In this document: one piece after another, positions 23,896-31,399 of the stretch
Layout of the letters: each line of letters starts with the position of its first letter
Position numbering within the stretch: the stretch's first letter is position 1
Position numbers and translations under genes: made by a program
The notes under the pieces: generated by a model
The model's database searches: none
What the model saw: only the letters and a program-made list of their open reading frames with translations
Told to the model about the DNA's origin: nothing
NCBI GenBank assembly: GCA_039933635.1
Contig: JBDTNQ010000036.1
Location: 1 to 34,668, forward strand
Length of the DNA stretch: 34,668 nt
Direction: 5' to 3'
From: JBDTNQ01 sp039933635
GTDB taxonomy: Bacteria; Acidobacteriota; Vicinamibacteria; Vicinamibacterales; SCN-69-37

Positions 23896-24984
23896 ATGTC
23901 TGTACATCGCATTTTCAACTTCTCCGCTGGCCCGGCCGTACTGCCGTTGCCGGTGCTCGAGGAGGCGCAGCGCGACCTCCTGTCCTTGCCGGGTGTCGGC
24001 ATGTCCGTCATGGAAATCAGCCACCGGTCGAAGCCGTTCGAGGCCATCATCCAGGGCGCCGAGGCGGACATGCGGGCGCTGGCCGGGATTCCGGACACCT
24101 ACAAGGTGTTGTTCCTGCAGGGCGGCGCCAGCCTCCAGTTTTCGATGATTCCAATGAACCTGCTGCAGCAGGGCGCCGTGGCCGACTACATCGTCACCGG
24201 TGACTGGGCGAAGAAGGCTCTCAAGGAGGCCAAGAAGGTTGGCGCCACGAACGTCTCGGCGTCCACGGAAGCGGGCGGGTTCAAGCGGGTGCCGAAGGCC
24301 GACGAAATCAAGTACACGCCAGGTGCGGCGTACGTGCACATGACGTCGAACAACACGATTTTCGGCACCGAGTTCTCCTACGTGCCCGAGACAACGGGGG
24401 CGCCGCTCGTGTGTGACGCGTCATCCGACATCTTCTCGCGGCCGATCGACATCTCGAAGTTCGGGCTGATCTACGGCGGCGCGCAGAAGAACCTCGGCCC
24501 GTCCGGCGTCACGGTCGTGATCGTCCGCGAGGACCTGCTCGCGCGTTCGTCCGACGCGCTGCCGAGCATGCTGAACTACAAGCTGCAGGCCGAGAACGGT
24601 TCGATGTACAACACGCCGGCCTGCTTCGGCATCTACATCCTTCGGCTCGTGATCAAGTGGATGCTTGCCAGCGGCGGTCTCAAGGCGATCGGCGAGATCA
24701 ACGACCGTAAGGCGAAGATGCTGTACGACGAGCTCGATCGGACGCCGTTCTGGAAACCCCACGCGGACAAGGACAGCCGATCCGCCATGAACGTCACCTA
24801 CCGGCTGCCGAGCGAGGAACTCGAGAAGCTGTTCGTGAAGGAATCGACCGCCGCGGGCCTTGACGGCCTCAAAGGCCACCGCTCGGTTGGCGGCCTCCGC
24901 GCCTCCATCTACAACGCATTTCCTGAAGCCGGCGTCGCCGCCCTCGTGCAGTTCATGCGCGAGTTCGAACGGAAACACGGATAG
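23896..24984 (+). CDS. serC: Phosphoserine aminotransferase
   Basis: A 362-aa PLP enzyme that makes 3-phosphoserine from 3-phosphohydroxypyruvate with glutamate, the second step of serine biosynthesis, and can also serve the pyridoxal route. Conserved blocks are FNFSAGPAVLPLPVLE, SVMEISHRSKPFEAI, LFLQGGASLQFSMIPMNLL, and the PLP-lysine segment YGGAQKNLGPSG with K198. The ending RGLRASIYNAFP-type motif is present as VGGLRASIYNAFPEAGV. It is full length. It has its own promoter, and an upstream DUF1015 gene is a common neighbour. Confidence 0.97.
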   Translation: MSVHRIFNFSAGPAVLPLPVLEEAQRDLLSLPGVGMSVMEISHRSKPFEAIIQGAEADMRALAGIPDTYKVLFLQGGASLQFSMIPMNLLQQGAVADYIVTGDWAKKALKEAKKVGATNVSASTEAGGFKRVPKADEIKYTPGAAYVHMTSNNTIFGTEFSYVPETTGAPLVCDASSDIFSRPIDISKFGLIYGGAQKNLGPSGVTVVIVREDLLARSSDALPSMLNYKLQAENGSMYNTPACFGIYILRLVIKWMLASGGLKAIGEINDRKAKMLYDELDRTPFWKPHADKDSRSAMNVTYRLPSEELEKLFVKESTAAGLDGLKGHRSVGGLRASIYNAFPEAGVAALVQFMREFERKHG

Positions 24985-25009
24985 GCTGCAGACCGATCGA
25001 GCGGCCGGA

Positions 25010-25516
25010 ATGGTGCAGAATGGTCGTGTCATGGGGACCATTCTCGGTCTGTGCCGGTCGCTCGACGAGACCGCGTTTGCCGCCGGGGAGACGCTCCTGG
25101 CCGAGGGCGGGAGCACCGGCCTCCTCTACGTTCTGATCGAGGGCGAGGTCGAGATCCTCAAGGGCGACTTCAGGGTGGATACGGTCGCCGAGCCCGGCGC
25201 GATCTTCGGCGAAATCTCAGCGCTGATTGGAATTCCCCACATGGCCACGGTGCGCGCCATCGCGCCGACGCGCGTCTACCGCGTCGAGCGGGCGGTGGAG
25301 TTCTTCGCCGAAAGCCCGGAGGTCGCGCTCGAAGTCGCGCGATTGCTCGCCGCTCGTCTGAACAGCGTCACGAACTATCTCGTCGATGTGAAACGTCAGT
25401 TCGAGGGCCATCAGGGGCACCTCGGCATCGTCGACGAGGTGCTGGAGACCATCGTTCATCAGCAGCGGCAGCCGTTCACGCCGGGGTCGAATCGGATTCC
25501 AGACCCAGAGATGTGA
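25010..25516 (+). CDS. Cyclic-nucleotide-binding-domain (Crp-like) protein without DNA-binding domain
   Basis: A ~168-aa protein with one CNB fold. The sequence runs FAAGETLLAEGGSTGLLYVLIEGEVEIL (beta roll start), then the cassette FGEISALIGIPHMATVRA (66-83), then RVYRVERAVEFFAESPEVALEVARLLAARL. A helical C-terminus (~125-150) follows, and there is no helix-turn-helix. The Arg that contacts the cyclic phosphate in CRP (first residue of R-S-A) is His77 here, so cAMP binding is doubtful. ATG 25010 is used; ATG 25031 is an alternative that still keeps the domain. The C-terminal 41 bp overlap the 3' end of the convergent metallophosphoesterase gene. Confidence 0.82.
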   Translation: MVQNGRVMGTILGLCRSLDETAFAAGETLLAEGGSTGLLYVLIEGEVEILKGDFRVDTVAEPGAIFGEISALIGIPHMATVRAIAPTRVYRVERAVEFFAESPEVALEVARLLAARLNSVTNYLVDVKRQFEGHQGHLGIVDEVLETIVHQQRQPFTPGSNRIPDPEM

Positions 25517-26282
25517 CCCAGGCCGGCGGATCCGCCAACTGCGGGATTGGACGCGTCAGGGGTTGGTCGAGGCGCACGTGCTCGACGCGTTCCGACGACA
25601 CCCAGTACGCCCAGCCGGCGTCGAGATCGAATACGACATGAGACGGCACGGGGCCGGGCTCGCGGCCGGCGTTGAACACCCACGTGGATCCGATTTGGTC
25701 CACCCACGATCCTCCGTCCTGAAACGGCGCGCCGTGGATGTGACCCGCCAGAACCAGGTCAGGTGAGTACTGCCGGATCCAACCGGCGAGCTCGCTGTCA
25801 CCGAAGTCCCGCCTCCCGTTCCAGCTCGTCGGCGACTTGTCGGGCGGCGCATGGTAGACCCAGATCCACCGGCCGGCTCGCTTGGGTGCGTCGCGTGCAA
25901 GTTCGGCCGCAACGTCGTCGCGGGTTCGCGGACCGTCCCACCAGGGACACACCGTGACCAGCGCCTCCCCGAGCGCACACGTGTCGCCGTCTGTGGCGAT
26001 CCCGAGCTGCCTCGTCTTCTGTATCCAGCGCGCATACTTCTCGCCCGCCGCGTTGCTGGCGTCCAGATCGTGGTTGCCAGAGCAGACGATCGTCGTCACG
26101 CGACTCGCCAGGCGGCGGAAGTACTTGGAAACGACCGCGATCTGTGTTGGACCATCGACGTAGCTGGCGATGTCGAGATGGTCGCCGGCCGCGACGACGA
26201 CATCGACCTGCGACGCGGCCTGGATTGTCCAGTCGAACTGACGCAGGGAGTAGTGCAGATCGGCGACGAGCAGACTTTTCAT
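25476..26282 (-). CDS. Calcineurin-like metallophosphoesterase
   Basis: A 268-aa two-metal phosphoesterase. Motifs in order: D-x-H in VADLHYSL near the start, GD in VVAAGDHLD, GNH in VCSGNHDLD, His in WVYHAPP, and GHxH in LAGHIHGAPF, with the metal-binding His and Asp residues present. No signal peptide is seen, so it probably acts in the cytoplasm; substrate unknown. The ATG at 26282 begins the first beta-strand (MKSLLVADLHY) and overlaps the stop of a short upstream ORF as ATGA. It may be co-transcribed with pcnB, which ends 121 bp upstream. Confidence 0.9.
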   Translation of the reverse strand: MKSLLVADLHYSLRQFDWTIQAASQVDVVVAAGDHLDIASYVDGPTQIAVVSKYFRRLASRVTTIVCSGNHDLDASNAAGEKYARWIQKTRQLGIATDGDTCALGEALVTVCPWWDGPRTRDDVAAELARDAPKRAGRWIWVYHAPPDKSPTSWNGRRDFGDSELAGWIRQYSPDLVLAGHIHGAPFQDGGSWVDQIGSTWVFNAGREPGPVPSHVVFDLDAGWAYWVSSERVEHVRLDQPLTRPIPQLADPPAWVTSLGLESDSTPA

Positions 26283-26374
26283 CGTGGCGGCCGCGCCCCG
26301 GCACTGGTGCCGTACGCGGACTGCTGTTCCTCGACGATGGCCTGCAGGCCTCTCGCTTGCCACGCTGTCGTCAT
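26279..26374 (-). CDS. Probable 31-aa ORF translationally coupled to the metallophosphoesterase
   Basis: A short minus-strand frame starts at ATG 26374 and encodes 31 aa (MTTAWQARGLQ to GARPPR). It is preceded by a strong Shine-Dalgarno sequence, GGGAGGG at 26381-26387 on the minus strand, 6 nt from the start. Its TGA stop overlaps the next ATG as ATGA. The product is hydrophilic with no recognised family. It could be a real small protein or a leader ORF that delivers ribosomes to the phosphoesterase. Confidence 0.5.
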   Translation of the reverse strand: MTTAWQARGLQAIVEEQQSAYGTSAGARPPR

Positions 26375-26403
26375 CACACGCCCTCCCGGGCTGAGCTGCC
26401 CGG

Positions 26404-27777
26404 TCAGCTTCCGACGGGCCCGGCCGGTCCGCCGCTTCGCCCGCGACGACGGCGTCGGCGACGCCGGCGCGGGCGCGCGCCATCCTCGCCGGTGTCGGGA
26501 CCGGCGGGATGCGCGTGATCTCCGTGTTCGCCAGCGTGATGCGCCGCGTGGTGACCATGCGCGGCCTGCCGTTGCGCGGCATCTTCGGCCGCCGTTTCCT
26601 TCCAGCGCTCCACCATGTCTGGGGAGTCGCCATGAATTTCCATCCACAACAACGTGTCGGCGAACGCGGGCCGATGGGTGAGCCCGCGCGCGACGCGCGG
26701 CGCCAGCATCGGGTCGGCCAGCTTGGGCAGCAGCTGCACCAGATGTCGCAGCCGCTCGATATCCTTGCGCGCCACCGTCAGCATGCCGAAGCTGATCTTG
26801 TCTTGATGCGGATCGCGTGGCGCCGGCGCGCGGCCCAAGAGACCCATGGGAATGAGCAGGGAGCCGATCAGAATTGCGTTGGTCAGTTCGGCCGGCGCCG
26901 ACAGGAACTGCGTCCGATACAGGTCGAGGTCGGCGAGTGATTCCCAGAGCGCCTCGGTCGGCGCCTTCAGTTCCGGTGTGATCAGCTTGAGCAGACCGGT
27001 CTCATGGAGCCCGCGGAATGTCCCTTCGGCGCAGCCGGACCGCAGAATCTTGTAGTACTCCTCGAGCAGCCGGGCTGGTGACGCCGTGGCGATCAGCTGG
27101 CGATGCTCGGCGATGGCGTCCACCACCAGCGGATCGAGATCAAAGTCGAGCCGGCTCGCCATCACGACGGCGCGCAGCATGCGCACGGGATCCTCGACGA
27201 ACCGCACCCGTGGATCGCCAATCGATCGCACCACGCGCGCGTCCAGGTCCTGCAGGCCTCCAACGTAGTCGATCACCGAAAACGTGCTGATGTCGTAGAA
27301 CAGACCGTTGATCGTGAAGTCGCGCCGGAACGCATCTTCCTCCGGCGTGCCGAACGTGTTGTCGCGATGGAGCTGACCGGGCCCAGCGTCGGGCGACGGC
27401 TCCGGCGACGTGGCCACCACGATGGGCTCGACGGCTTCCGTCTCCGCGGCCGCGGTGGGGTCGGCAGGAGGAACGACGTTGCGGAAGGTGGCGACCTCGA
27501 TGGTTTTTGGTCCGAACTTCACGTGCGCCAGGCGAAACCTGCGGCCGATGATCCAGCAGTTTCTGAAGAGCTTCTTGATCTGATACGGGTGCGCGTCCGT
27601 GCCGACGTCGAAGTCCTTGGGCCGGCGCCCCAGCAGCAAATCACGGACACTACCCCCCACCAGATACGCCGTGTACCGGTGCTCGTGGAGGCGATAGAGG
27701 ACCTTGAGAGCGTCCGAGTCGATGTCCCGGCGCGAGATCGCGTGATCTGCGCGCGGGACGATGGTGGGATGGGGCAC
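26404..27777 (-). CDS. pcnB: Poly(A) polymerase I, with His-rich and poly-Arg tail
   Basis: A 457-aa class II nucleotidyltransferase that adds 3' poly(A) tails to RNA and promotes decay. The catalytic motif is GGSVRDLLLGRRPKDFDVGTDA with D55 and D57. The following IKKLFRNCWIIGRRFRLAHVKFG is the block that separates bacterial poly(A) polymerases from CCA-adding enzymes. RRDFTINGLFYDI and the RNA-binding RFVEDPVRMLRAVVMASRLDF follow. The last ~60 residues are unusual: a His-rich run (HGHHAAHHAGEHGDHAH), then an acidic spot, then about nine consecutive Arg written with several different codons, probably an added RNA-binding tail. The start is GTG 27777, just after a perfect -10 box. Confidence 0.93.
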   Translation of the reverse strand: MPHPTIVPRADHAISRRDIDSDALKVLYRLHEHRYTAYLVGGSVRDLLLGRRPKDFDVGTDAHPYQIKKLFRNCWIIGRRFRLAHVKFGPKTIEVATFRNVVPPADPTAAAETEAVEPIVVATSPEPSPDAGPGQLHRDNTFGTPEEDAFRRDFTINGLFYDISTFSVIDYVGGLQDLDARVVRSIGDPRVRFVEDPVRMLRAVVMASRLDFDLDPLVVDAIAEHRQLIATASPARLLEEYYKILRSGCAEGTFRGLHETGLLKLITPELKAPTEALWESLADLDLYRTQFLSAPAELTNAILIGSLLIPMGLLGRAPAPRDPHQDKISFGMLTVARKDIERLRHLVQLLPKLADPMLAPRVARGLTHRPAFADTLLWMEIHGDSPDMVERWKETAAEDAAQRQAAHGHHAAHHAGEHGDHAHPAGPDTGEDGARPRRRRRRRRRGRSGGPAGPVGS

Positions 27778-27785
27778 GGAAGAGG

Positions 27786-27791
27786 ATTATA
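27786..27791 (-). promoter_or_regulatory. -10 box of pcnB
   Basis: On the minus strand a perfect TATAAT lies 8 nt before the GTG start at 27777, so the expected leader is only about 2 nt. Upstream is a heptamer repeat rather than a -35 consensus. Confidence 0.6.
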
Positions 27792-27796
27792 GAAAA

Positions 27797-27824
27797 CTTC
27801 GAAGTTCGAGCTTCGAAGTTCGAA
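27797..27824. repeat. TTCGAAN heptamer tandem repeat between polA and pcnB
   Basis: Two 14-bp copies, CTTCGAAGTTCGAG (27797-27810) and CTTCGAAGTTCGAA (27811-27824), are themselves made of 7-nt units (TTCGAAC / TTCGAAG on the minus strand). They fill the gap between the polA stop and the pcnB -10 box and sit where a -35 would be expected. Confidence 0.8.
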
Positions 27825-27828
27825 ATTG

Positions 27829-30525
27829 CTAGGGTTTTGCGGCTTTCCAGTTCTCGCCGACACCGACATCCACGGTCAGGGGCACGTTCAGGGGGAAGGC
27901 GCGTTCCATGACGCCGCGCACGATGTCGGCGGTCTCAGCGGCGTCCGATTCGGGCACTTCGAAGAGCAACTCGTCGTGCACGGTCAGGATCATCCGGCTC
28001 GGGGCGGGCCGGCCGGCGTTGAAGCGGACGAGCTCGGCGTGGACATCGATCATCGCCTTCTTGAGCACGTCGGCGGCCGTACCTTGAATCGGCATGTTCA
28101 CGGTTTCGCGCTCCGCCGCCGCGCGGACCTGGCCATTCTTGCTCGTCAGCTCCGGCACGAGGCGCCGGCGGCCTGTCACGGTACGGACGACGCCCGAGGC
28201 GCGCGCGTCGGTCAGGGTGCGATCGATGTATGCGCGCACACCCGGATAGCCGGCAAAATACGCATCGATGAACTCCTGCGCCGCGTGTTGCGACACCCCG
28301 ATGTCCTTCGCCAGTGTGAACGCCGTTTTCCCGTACAGCAATGCGTAGTTGATGATCTTCGCGCGCCGCCGCATTTCGTGTGCATCAAGGCCCAGCGGCC
28401 CGTCGGGTCCGCCAAAGACGCGCTCGGCGGTCCGGTCGTGGATGTCGATCCCCTGACGGAAGGCCTCGCTGAGCGCGTCGTCTCCGGAGAGGTGGGCCAG
28501 CACGCGCAGTTCGATCTGCGAGTAGTCCGCCGAGATCAGCACGTGGCCAGGTTCGGCGATGAACGCGGCGCGGATCTCGCGGCCGAGCGGCGTGCGGATG
28601 GGGATGTTCTGCAGGTTGGGGTCGCTGCTGCTCAATCGTCCCGTCGCGGCGACGGCTTGATTGAACGTCGTGTGCAGGCGTCCCGTCCGCGGGTTGACCA
28701 GCGTGGGCAGCGCGTCGACGTATGTGCCCTTCAATTTCTGGATTTCGCGCCATCGCAGGACAAGGCCCGGCAACTCGTGCGTCAGCGCAAGCTCTTCGAG
28801 AACGTCACGCGCCGTCGACACCACTCGAGTCTTGCCGGTCTTCTTGCCCGCCTGCAGGCCAAGGCGTTCGAAGAGCACGTCCGAGAGCTGCTTTGGCGAG
28901 TTGATGTTGAACTCGCCACCGGCAAGCGCGAAGATCTGCGCCGTCAATGCGTCGAGATCGGTCTGCATCGAGCGGCCCAGGACCGCGAGGCCGCTCACGT
29001 CGACCTTGATGCCCGTGAGCTCGAGGTCGGCCAGGATGGCGATCAACGGTTGCTCGATCTCGCGGTACACGTGCTCGAGCCCCTGCTCGCGCAGGTCGGT
29101 CACGAGACCCGGCGCGACGACGAGCGGGAGATCGGCGCGTTCGGACGCGAAGGTGGCCAGCGCTCCCGCAGGCACGGCCTCGAGCGCCACGGACTTCGCG
29201 CCCTTGCCGCAGACGTCGGCTTCGGTCACGGCGCGGTAACCGGCGCGCTCGAGTGCCAGGCCGTCGATCGCGTGACTCGAGCGGGTGGCATCGACGAGGT
29301 AGCTGGCGACGGTCGTATCGAGATCGAGTCCCCGCAACGTGATGCCGTGACGCGCGCAGAGGATTGTCAGGGCCTTCAGGTCCTCTCCGATTTTCCTGAC
29401 ATCGGGGTTCTCGAGCACGGGCCGCAACCGGTCGAACACCTCGCGCGGGTCGAGATTGGGCTGCTCGGTCAATCCCGAGTGGCCGACTGGCACGTATCGC
29501 CCAGACCCGGGATGCGCAGATGCGGCCAGCCCGATGAGCCCCGTGCTCACCTTTGATCCGCTGGCACAGAGTATCGAGAGGCCGACCTCGCTGCTGGCGA
29601 CCAGTGCCGCGCAGAGCACGTCCACATCGTCAAGCGTCGCCGCGACGCCGTAGTCGCGCGGGCTCGAGGTCGCGGTGGGCGCGAATTCCTGCGTGAGCGA
29701 TCGAAAGCCAAGCGATGAGAACAGCGCGTAGCAGCGCTCGCGGTTCGGTCCCTGGTAGCGGAACGCATCGCGATCGAACGTGACCGGCACGTCCGTGCGG
29801 ATGCGCGCGAGCTCGCGGCTGGTGCGCGCTGATTCACGGTTGGCCAGCAACGCCTCACGGTAGCGCTTCTGTGTGAGCGCTGGCGCCGCCTCGAGCAGGG
29901 CGTCGAGCGATCCGTAGGTCGAGATCAGATCGCGCGCGCCTTTTTCGCCGATGCCAGGTACGCCCTTGATGTTGTCGATGCTGTCGCCCATGAGCGCCAG
30001 CACATCCACGACCAGTTCCGGCCGCACGCCGAACTTCTCGGCGACACCATCGGCGTCGTACCACGTGCCGTCGTCGCGAGGGTTGTAGACCCGTACGCCG
30101 TCGGTCACGAGCTGGAAGAAGTCCTTGTCGCCGGTGACGAGCGCCACGTCGTAGCCGGCCGTATGCGCCTGCAGCGCGAGGGTGCCCATCACGTCGTCAG
30201 CCTCGAACGTCTCGGACGTCAGTACGGGCACGCCGAGGGCCTCACACGCCTCGCGCACGAGCGACACCTGCTCGGCCAGATCGCCGGGCATGGGCGCGCG
30301 ATTCGCTTTGTAGTCGGTGACGAGCGCGTCGCGGAAGGTCGGTCCCGCCAGGTCGAAGGATGCCGCGATCAGCTCGGGCTGATGATCGGCGATCAGCTTT
30401 CGGAGCATCGTCGAGAACCCGTAGATCGCGTTGGTCGAACGTCCGTCGGGACCCGTGAGACCGCGGATCGCGTGGTACGCGCGATACATCTGGTTGCTGC
30501 CGTCGATCAGAAACAGGCGAGGCAC
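27829..30525 (-). CDS. polA: DNA polymerase I
   Basis: An 898-aa repair and replication polymerase. The 5'-nuclease domain (1-~290) has LFLIDGSNQMYRAYHAIRGL, DDVMGTLALQA, VTGDKDFFQLV and the helix-hairpin-helix IKGVPGIGEKGARDLIS. The middle 3'-exonuclease-like domain (~305-500) lacks the proofreading acids. The polymerase domain keeps motif A D667 (ISADYSQIELRVLAHLSGD), motif B R719/K723 (RRRAKIINYALLYG) and motif C H850-D851 (VHDELLFEVPE). In motif B, Tyr727 replaces the Phe762 of E. coli. The GTG at 30525 starts the conserved N-terminus (VPRLFLIDG); an open frame continues to 30744 but that extension runs through the divergent gene and is not family-like. It is first in the polA-pcnB-phosphoesterase series. 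Confidence 0.96.
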   Translation of the reverse strand: MPRLFLIDGSNQMYRAYHAIRGLTGPDGRSTNAIYGFSTMLRKLIADHQPELIAASFDLAGPTFRDALVTDYKANRAPMPGDLAEQVSLVREACEALGVPVLTSETFEADDVMGTLALQAHTAGYDVALVTGDKDFFQLVTDGVRVYNPRDDGTWYDADGVAEKFGVRPELVVDVLALMGDSIDNIKGVPGIGEKGARDLISTYGSLDALLEAAPALTQKRYREALLANRESARTSRELARIRTDVPVTFDRDAFRYQGPNRERCYALFSSLGFRSLTQEFAPTATSSPRDYGVAATLDDVDVLCAALVASSEVGLSILCASGSKVSTGLIGLAASAHPGSGRYVPVGHSGLTEQPNLDPREVFDRLRPVLENPDVRKIGEDLKALTILCARHGITLRGLDLDTTVASYLVDATRSSHAIDGLALERAGYRAVTEADVCGKGAKSVALEAVPAGALATFASERADLPLVVAPGLVTDLREQGLEHVYREIEQPLIAILADLELTGIKVDVSGLAVLGRSMQTDLDALTAQIFALAGGEFNINSPKQLSDVLFERLGLQAGKKTGKTRVVSTARDVLEELALTHELPGLVLRWREIQKLKGTYVDALPTLVNPRTGRLHTTFNQAVAATGRLSSSDPNLQNIPIRTPLGREIRAAFIAEPGHVLISADYSQIELRVLAHLSGDDALSEAFRQGIDIHDRTAERVFGGPDGPLGLDAHEMRRRAKIINYALLYGKTAFTLAKDIGVSQHAAQEFIDAYFAGYPGVRAYIDRTLTDARASGVVRTVTGRRRLVPELTSKNGQVRAAAERETVNMPIQGTAADVLKKAMIDVHAELVRFNAGRPAPSRMILTVHDELLFEVPESDAAETADIVRGVMERAFPLNVPLTVDVGVGENWKAAKP

Positions 30526-30575
30526 GATGGGATGCCGATGCGGGAGACTCGCGTCCCTCCGATTTGCGGAACCGC

Positions 30576-30581
30576 AGTATA
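30576..30581 (-). promoter_or_regulatory. Extended -10 promoter of polA, overlapping the divergent lipoprotein promoter
   Basis: On the minus strand TATACT preceded by TG and one base (TGATATACT) is an extended -10 in the 67-bp divergent gap. +1 would be near 30569, giving a leader of about 44 nt. The same AT core read on the plus strand gives TATCAT (30580-30585), 7 nt before the ATG at 30593. Confidence 0.55.
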
Positions 30582-30592
30582 TCATTCGGGCG

Positions 30593-31372
30593 ATGCGTGT
30601 TTGGGCACACCGGACGGCCGCAGCCGCGATCGTCGTCCTCCTCACGGTCACTGTGGGCTGTCGAAATCCGCTGGGCAAGCAGTACGAGTACGAGGAGCAG
30701 TTGTACCTCGGCGTCAACGGTGAAGCGCAGGTCGTGATCGACACGTCGATTCCAGCGCTCGTGGCGTTGCGCGGCGTGCCGATCGATGCGTCGTCACGCG
30801 TCCAGATCGATCGCGATCAGGTCCGCCGGCTGTTTTCGGTCAGCGGATGCTCGAACGTGCGCGTCGGACAGTCGTGGATTCGCCGGGGCCGGCGCTTCGT
30901 GCAGATCCGCGTCACGGCCGCGAAGGTGACGGATCTCAAGACCTGCGGTCCGCTGTCCTGGTCGAACTACACCTTCGAGCGCGAAGGCAACGTGATCCAC
31001 TACAAGCAGGACGTTGGCGCGCCCGCGGCCGGAAATCCTGGAGCGCCGAACTGGGATGGCGCCGAGCTCGTGGCGTTCAAGCTGCACCTGCCGAGCCGAA
31101 TCATCTTTCACAACGTCAAGCGGCTCGAAGACGGATCGAACGGCGAAATCGATCGCGGCAACATCCTGACGTGGGAACAGCGGCTCAGCGAGCGCCGGTC
31201 GGGAGCGCCGGTGGAGATGGATGTCCGGATGGACTCGCAGTCCATCCTGTATCGGACGCTCTGGTTATTCGGCGGCGCGTTCGTCGCCGCCGTGCTCGTC
31301 CTGACGCTGTTGATTTGGATGACGATGAGGAAGGCGAAGCGCGGACCGCTCAGCGGCCGGCGCCCGGTGTAG
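30593..31372 (+). CDS. Uncharacterised lipoprotein with C-terminal membrane helix
   Basis: A 259-aa protein that I do not recognise. The N-terminus (MRVWAHRTAAAAIVVLLTVTVGC) is a lipoprotein-type signal with the candidate lipid-modified Cys at residue 23. The body is rich in beta-strands and includes two Cys (SGCSNV, KTCGPLSW) that could pair. Residues ~221-245 (TLWLFGGAFVAAVLVLTLLIWMT) form a membrane helix followed by a basic tail (MRKAKRGPLSGRR) that should sit in the cytoplasm. A lipidated N-terminus plus a C-terminal anchor recalls LppM/DUF3153-like proteins, but the similarity is in layout only. ATG 30593 is preferred over in-frame starts inside polA because it opens the signal peptide and follows a -10-like element. 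Confidence 0.75.
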   Translation: MRVWAHRTAAAAIVVLLTVTVGCRNPLGKQYEYEEQLYLGVNGEAQVVIDTSIPALVALRGVPIDASSRVQIDRDQVRRLFSVSGCSNVRVGQSWIRRGRRFVQIRVTAAKVTDLKTCGPLSWSNYTFEREGNVIHYKQDVGAPAAGNPGAPNWDGAELVAFKLHLPSRIIFHNVKRLEDGSNGEIDRGNILTWEQRLSERRSGAPVEMDVRMDSQSILYRTLWLFGGAFVAAVLVLTLLIWMTMRKAKRGPLSGRRPV

Positions 31373-31388
31373 TCGTTCCACACCGGCG
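31361..31388. terminator. Hairpin between convergent genes
   Basis: CGCCCGGTGT (31361-31370) pairs with ACACCGGCG (31380-31388) with one bulged C and a 9-nt loop. It spans the stop of the plus-strand lipoprotein and lies 12 nt past the stop of the minus-strand lipoprotein. There is no T-tract on either side, so it is a stem that may stall RNA polymerase or protect 3' ends from both directions. Confidence 0.45.
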
Positions 31389-31399
31389 AACGCGAAGAC

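Noticed and set aside
30526..30744. N-terminal extension of DNA polymerase I upstream of GTG 30525
   Set aside because: The extra residues are not polymerase-like and run antisense through the divergent lipoprotein gene and both promoters.
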